Part shown: positions 15,058 through 19,042 of the stretch, piece after piece | How positions within the stretch are numbered: the first letter of the stretch is position 1 | Layout: each line of letters starts with the position of its first letter | Assembly (NCBI GenBank): GCA_009885905.1 | Contig: VFJU01000376.1 | Coordinates: forward strand, 1-19,042 | Direction: 5' to 3' | DNA: 19,042 nt | DNA from: Verrucomicrobiota bacterium | GTDB taxonomy: Bacteria; Verrucomicrobiota; Verrucomicrobiia; Verrucomicrobiales; Akkermansiaceae | Notes under the pieces: generated by a model | The model's input: the letters and a program-made list of their open reading frames with translations, nothing else | Databases searched by the model: none | What the model was told of the DNA's origin: nothing | Position numbers and translations under genes: made by a program

Positions 15058-17238
15058 TTATCTGAATTCCCTCATCAGATCGCTGAGATTCTTCGTGTTC
15101 CAAGCGCGGATGAGGGTGCGCTTGGTGCGGCAATCACCTCGCTCGGTGGCAAGGAGTAGCCGAGTGCCGGATTTTTCTAAATCCCAGTCTTCGGTATTTC
15201 CGGCAGGTTTCCAGTTTTGCTGTAGAAGGAGGTTGATAAAATATTCGCGACCGTAGCCCTCTGGAGATTCGATCGCGAACTCCTCGATGGATTCCGTTTT
15301 GATGGTCCTCGCAGCCCTCTCGGACTTGATGAGGAGCGTTCGGTTCCTTGCCCAAGCACGCAGGTGAGGCTGGATAAATTTGATGACTTTGAGAAAAATT
15401 CTTGTCTTCCACGTGTCAAATTTTTTCTCCAATCCACGGAGTGGTAGTATTCTGTTAGTGATGGCCTGATAGCCTGCATTACCCATTGCACCGTGATCGA
15501 TGACCGATTCCGCCATCACACGCACCGGTCCTCCTCCGTAGATGAAGCCAATCCACCTCGCGTCGCCTTGGCTTGTAAAACGGGCCGGGTGTTTGGCTAA
15601 CAATAAGTGCTCTGCGCGACCGTATCCAAGTTGTTGAATTAGAAATTTCACAAGCGTCTGGCGTCGCCAATGCCAGACAAATGCGCCAGGGGCAAAGCCG
15701 AGAAGAAGACCTGCATCTTGTAGCCGCCAACAGAAATCTACGTCGTCACCCGCCGTACAAAATTGCGGGTCGAATCCGCCAATTGTGTCAAACGCGAATC
15801 GTGTGACGGCGAGATTACAGCCAGGCAGGTGTTCGGCTTGCTCATCATCTAACATAACATGACTTGGAGCACCCGGTGCGGCGCAGACCACGGCCTCTTG
15901 CCAGTTTTTTGGCTTTGGTGATAAGTTTGGCCCGCCAACAGCAGCGAAGCGACCCTCTTGAAAAATTCGCTCAAGTCTTGTGATCCACTCGTGGTCCACT
16001 TCGCAATCATCGTCGGTGAAGGCGAGAATTTCACCCTGTGCGATTCGTGCTCCAGCATTTCTTGCAGTGCTCAATCCGCTAGGACCTATACATTCAAGGC
16101 GTACCCAAGGAAATTTCTTTGCGACGAAATCCGCAGTGTCGTCAGATGAACCGTCAACTATGACAATGGTTTCAATTAGATTACCAGTTACATTTTTAAT
16201 AGACCTAAGGCAATTGCCGATGCGCTGCCCGCCATTGCGAGTGCAGATGATGATGCTGAAGGAAAATTCTTGAGGGTTGTGGGCGTGGGCAGGACGCGTG
16301 CTGAGGGCGGCGAGGGCGGGCTTGGCTTTTCCGCAGCGTTCTAACAATCCAAAGTCCCAGTCGAGCACTTCTATGCCACCGTTTTGCCATCGGTCGCTCC
16401 ATGCGTAGAGGGTCATCCCAGCACATTCTAACTCCAGTGACGCTTGAGTAGCCCACACGAGGCATTCGGCTTGTCGCTGCATTCCGTTGCGGCGTGTGTC
16501 TAGGCCGAATTCGGAGATGACCAAGGGGCGGTCACCTGCGATGTGATGCAGACGTTTCAGGTAACTACGGAATGAGTCCTCGTTTTCAAGGTAGACATTG
16601 AAAGCAGTGAAGTCTGCATTTTCTGGTTCGAGGTATTCAGTGCTTGGGTAGTTGGCGTACGCGAATAACAAGTGTGGCGCGAGTTCTTTGCCGGTCGCGA
16701 TCAATCCCTCGATGGCTTCGCGAACCTTCAACGGTCCCATCCAGCGTACGAGGTCAGCGGGGATTTCGTTGCCGACATAGATACCCACCAAAGATGGGTG
16801 TGTACCGATTTCCCTAAGGCTTTCCGTTAGATAAATGATCGCCGCGGTGTAAGCCACTGGCGATTGAAAGAAATCGGCACTTTGTTGCCACTTCAGTCCG
16901 CCGAATATTTTCAATCCATGATTTGCGGCTGCGTCGAGAAGGCGCACGTCGGGGAGATCATACAAGCGTATCGCATTAAAACCTGCTGCGATCATTTGAG
17001 AAAAATCCGGCTCGAATGACTCCGGCCAACCGCCAGGAAACGGGCCGTAGGTGATCGCTTTCATCTGCACGCGGACTAATCCGGAGCGGAAAAATTTCCC
17101 GTCCGCGGTCCATTGGTCGTTGGAAATGAGATTAGCCAATGCCTGAAGATTAGCTTTTGCCTCGCGATACCCAAACTCGAAATTTGAAAAAGCGTACCCA
17201 CAAAGATGAAATGATGGCATCCATTGCGGCAAGCACAT
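15058..17238 (-). CDS. Glycosidase-like TIM-barrel fused to GT2 glycosyltransferase
   Basis: 726 residues in three parts. Residues 45-315 resemble a clan-A-type glycoside hydrolase barrel: FFRSGLVRVQ, ITYGPFPGGW, AAGFNAIRLYDLP, the candidate acid/base in VGNEIP (Glu158), NYPSTEYLEP, and the candidate nucleophile in VISEFGLDTRR (Glu243). Residues 325-560 are a GT2 domain: FSIIICTRNGG, IVIVDGSSDDTADFV, GLSTARNAGA, metal-site FTDDDCEVD (Asp409-411), PGCNLAVTR and AGDDVDFCWRLQDAG. Residues 650-726 form a small C-terminal domain with DWDLEKSGTRLLL. From memory this three-part order recurs in other bacteria near exopolysaccharide genes. No clear membrane segment is visible, so it is probably cytoplasmic. 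GGAG ten bases before the ATG supports this start. Whether the barrel cleaves, or only binds, is unknown. Confidence 0.85.
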   Translation of the reverse strand: MCLPQWMPSFHLCGYAFSNFEFGYREAKANLQALANLISNDQWTADGKFFRSGLVRVQMKAITYGPFPGGWPESFEPDFSQMIAAGFNAIRLYDLPDVRLLDAAANHGLKIFGGLKWQQSADFFQSPVAYTAAIIYLTESLREIGTHPSLVGIYVGNEIPADLVRWMGPLKVREAIEGLIATGKELAPHLLFAYANYPSTEYLEPENADFTAFNVYLENEDSFRSYLKRLHHIAGDRPLVISEFGLDTRRNGMQRQAECLVWATQASLELECAGMTLYAWSDRWQNGGIEVLDWDFGLLERCGKAKPALAALSTRPAHAHNPQEFSFSIIICTRNGGQRIGNCLRSIKNVTGNLIETIVIVDGSSDDTADFVAKKFPWVRLECIGPSGLSTARNAGARIAQGEILAFTDDDCEVDHEWITRLERIFQEGRFAAVGGPNLSPKPKNWQEAVVCAAPGAPSHVMLDDEQAEHLPGCNLAVTRFAFDTIGGFDPQFCTAGDDVDFCWRLQDAGLLLGFAPGAFVWHWRRQTLVKFLIQQLGYGRAEHLLLAKHPARFTSQGDARWIGFIYGGGPVRVMAESVIDHGAMGNAGYQAITNRILPLRGLEKKFDTWKTRIFLKVIKFIQPHLRAWARNRTLLIKSERAARTIKTESIEEFAIESPEGYGREYFINLLLQQNWKPAGNTEDWDLEKSGTRLLLATERGDCRTKRTLIRAWNTKNLSDLMREFR

Positions 17239-17296
17239 CTGAGTGGGGCTCCGCCCTAAACATTACCGTCTCTGACGATGGAGAAATTCTCGGCGT

Positions 17297-19042
17297 TTAT
17301 TGTACGACTTTGAGGCGAACGAAAACTTTAGTCCCAAGCGCAGGAATCGTAACAGTGACGTGATCCGCTGGATTACCGGGCGTAATCGTCACTGACCCTG
17401 CGGTCGTTGAGGGAATCGGCACCGCCGTCCAGCCAGTTAGATTGTTGCCGTATTCCACGACTTGCGTGGTGACTGGCAGCGATAGGTTGTTTCGATCGTA
17501 TTTGAAAATCCAGGTGTTTCCGCTTCTCGTTAGTTTCGGCAGAGCGGCCAGCGAGGAATTCATCGGGGCACTGCATAGTGTGAATGCTAGGAGATTGCAG
17601 ACGCCGTCGTGGTTGGGGTCATCCAGTGGACCGTTGTTCACGCCTGCGGTCAGCCCTTGTGCGGGATCAGCGGCCCACGTCTCATAGGCCGACATGGCGA
17701 TCACTTGACCGAGAACTGCTGAAGTGCTGGCGGCGTTATATGCGTTTCCTGTATACCGCGCGGTGATGTTGTGAGTTCCTGCCGTGAGGTTGGAACGGAT
17801 GAGGCTGGCTTGGAAGCTGCTGTTCAAGGTGCTCGTGCCCAAGGCCGTGGTGCCGTCGTAGAAGGTTACGCTGCCGGCGGGTGTCCCGCCGCTTACCGAG
17901 GCGGTGAAGGTCACTGAGACACCCGTAGCGGCGGGGTTCAGGCTGCTGGTTACGGTCGTGGTTGTGGGAATGAGGTCGATGGTGATCGTGCCGGCACCTG
18001 AAAAATATGTATCATTCTTATTGGTGGCCGGCGAGGTGGTGGAACCATAAGTTCCAGCAGGCATCGCGGCACCTGCGTCGAAAGTCAGCTTGGTGATCGT
18101 GCGTGTGCCGGTGAAATTGAGGGCGAGCTTGGCCCCAGTGGTGATGTCGAGAGGTCCGGTGCCAAGGGCGACGGCTTTCGAGCAGGATAGCGTGCCCGCC
18201 GTGATCCTGTTAGCACCGCTGAAACTGTTAGTTCCTGAGAGAATCAGCGAGCCACTGCCAGACTTGGTGAATCCGCCAGTGCCGCTGATGCTGCCGCTGA
18301 GGGTCATGTTGTAGGCGGCATTGATGGTCGTAGTTTCATTTAGGCCGACGGGACTGTTGAAGCTGTTACCGAATCCGTTGTTGGAATGGATCGTGCCGCC
18401 GTTTAAAGAGAGCGGGTTGGTCGCATTGATTCGTTCCAGCGTGAGACTGCCGCCTGAATTCAGAGTGACCCGTCCGGTGCCTAACGCTTGGTTCGCCTGC
18501 AAGCCTAGCGAGACATTGCCGATGTTGATAATGGTGCCACCGCTGTAGGTGTTAGATATATTATTGATCTGCAGCGTACCGGCATTGTTTTTTGTCAGTC
18601 CTCCGGATCCCGAGAGCGGGCTCTGGAGGATGACTTGGCCGCCGCTGGTGCCACCGAAAGTTGTCATAGCGGTCACACTTACCAGAGCGCTAACGGTTAC
18701 GGTGTTGGCGCTGTTCTGGTTAAACTGTGGCAGCAAGGTGCCGTTGGCCATGAAGGTGAGGCTGTTGGTTCCAGCGAGCGTGACGGTGCCTGCACAGTTG
18801 AGTTGGTTGAGCATAAACCCGCCGGTCAGATTCTGGGTGGCGGTATAGGTGCCGGATTTGTTTAAGGACATCCGGTAGAATATCTGTCCGGTGGTGTCGG
18901 GTAACACCGTTGCTCCAGTAGAATTGCTCCAAGAGGTTGCGCCGCCCCAATTGCCGGACACGGCGGTGGTCCAGAAAAAGTCCACGGGCTGGCCTGCCCA
19001 GATGGCGATGGACACGGTGGCCGGAGTCGAGTTGTTGGAGCC
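17297..19042 (-). CDS. Secreted repeat protein with autotransporter-associated beta-strand repeats, Ig-like domain and verrucomicrobial C-terminal tail (5' end outside the window)
   Basis: The frame is open to the right edge: nine codons (GSNNSTPAT) precede the GTG at 19015, so the true start is outside and at least 581 residues lie here. Numbering from 19015: residues 10-345 are Gly/Ser/Thr/Asn-rich beta-helix sequence opening with FFWTTAVSGNWGGATSW, with at least two PATR-type repeats. Residues 350-440 are an Ig-like (Big_3_5-type) domain with GSVTFYDGTTALGT and AGTHNITARYTG. Residues 442-572 match, as I recall it, the tail of many verrucomicrobial secreted proteins (AYETWAADPAQGLT, LDDPNHDGVCNLLAFTL, then a Tyr/Trp-containing beta domain). 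There is no outer-membrane barrel and no PEP-CTERM anchor at the end. A secreted or surface protein is likely; its role is unknown. Confidence 0.82.
   Translation of the reverse strand, partial: GSNNSTPATVSIAIWAGQPVDFFWTTAVSGNWGGATSWSNSTGATVLPDTTGQIFYRMSLNKSGTYTATQNLTGGFMLNQLNCAGTVTLAGTNSLTFMANGTLLPQFNQNSANTVTVSALVSVTAMTTFGGTSGGQVILQSPLSGSGGLTKNNAGTLQINNISNTYSGGTIINIGNVSLGLQANQALGTGRVTLNSGGSLTLERINATNPLSLNGGTIHSNNGFGNSFNSPVGLNETTTINAAYNMTLSGSISGTGGFTKSGSGSLILSGTNSFSGANRITAGTLSCSKAVALGTGPLDITTGAKLALNFTGTRTITKLTFDAGAAMPAGTYGSTTSPATNKNDTYFSGAGTITIDLIPTTTTVTSSLNPAATGVSVTFTASVSGGTPAGSVTFYDGTTALGTSTLNSSFQASLIRSNLTAGTHNITARYTGNAYNAASTSAVLGQVIAMSAYETWAADPAQGLTAGVNNGPLDDPNHDGVCNLLAFTLCSAPMNSSLAALPKLTRSGNTWIFKYDRNNLSLPVTTQVVEYGNNLTGWTAVPIPSTTAGSVTITPGNPADHVTVTIPALGTKVFVRLKVVQ
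18176..18610 (-). repeat. Two PATR-type beta-strand repeat units within the secreted repeat protein
   Basis: Unit 1 (18503-18610) encodes GSGGLTKNNAGTLQI followed by SNTYSGGTIINIG. Unit 2 (18176-18283) encodes GTGGFTKSGSGSLIL followed by TNSFSGANRITAG. They share the G-x-G-G-L/F-T-K-x-x-x-G-x-L core and the S-G-x-x-x-I-x-x-G turn typical of autotransporter-associated repeats. DNA similarity is low, so the duplication is old. Confidence 0.75.

Noticed and set aside
17157..17363. Plus-strand open frame of 68 codons spanning the gap between the GT2 fusion and the repeat-protein gene
   Set aside because: It overlaps the coding ends of both minus-strand genes, has no family resemblance and no start signal. 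It is best explained as a chance frame.
18090..18865. Several plus-strand open frames opposite the repeat protein
   Set aside because: Low-complexity antisense frames created by Gly/Thr/Ser-rich repeat codons on the minus strand; their compositions are not protein-like.

Overview
The window looks like an ordinary chromosomal segment from a member of the Verrucomicrobiota (PVC group). The evidence is a secreted protein with autotransporter-associated beta-strand repeats, ending in a tail I recognise from verrucomicrobial secreted proteins; a large secreted beta-propeller/c-type-heme protein of the kind expanded in Planctomycetes and Verrucomicrobia; several small lipoproteins; and an almost complete lack of Shine-Dalgarno sequences. 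Base composition is moderate (about half G+C by eye). I see no rRNA, tRNA, CRISPR array, insertion sequence or prophage gene.

Layout. 30-1775 (-): ABC exporter half-transporter. 1926-3563 (+): two tandem paralogous membrane-anchored coiled-coil proteins, closed by a clear intrinsic terminator, then a 63-residue lipoprotein (3631-3822). 3838-4281 (-): rRNA methyltransferase RlmH. 4335-5426 (+): an EF-hand lipoprotein and a stand-alone copy of the C-terminal methyltransferase domain of the ovothiol enzyme OvoA. 5417-6097 (-): TsaB. 6286-6876 (+): SprT-like zinc protein. 6877-7545 (-): spermidine-synthase-like methyltransferase. 7778-10123 (+): tight operon fabF, hotdog thioesterase, rsmI. From 10174 to the right edge everything is on the minus strand: a secreted repeat protein (entering from the right edge), a glycosidase-like/GT2 fusion protein, the 1004-residue propeller/heme protein, queA and exonuclease III.

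How the genes relate. There are two kinds of content. The first is scattered housekeeping genes, several for RNA modification (rlmH, tsaB, rsmI, queA), plus DNA repair (xth), fatty acid elongation (fabF) and a thioesterase. The second is envelope and secreted functions: the ABC exporter, coiled-coil anchors, lipoproteins, the saccharide-related fusion, the heme propeller and the repeat protein. The right-hand 7.8 kb (11972-19042) is the most accessory-like part. Its co-directional neighbours suggest, without proving it, a role in making, modifying or displaying extracellular saccharide. I did not find an obviously new defence or mobile system. The items most worth following up are the glycosidase-GT2 fusion, the stand-alone OvoA-type methyltransferase, and the paralogous coiled-coil pair with a shared C-terminal beta-type domain.
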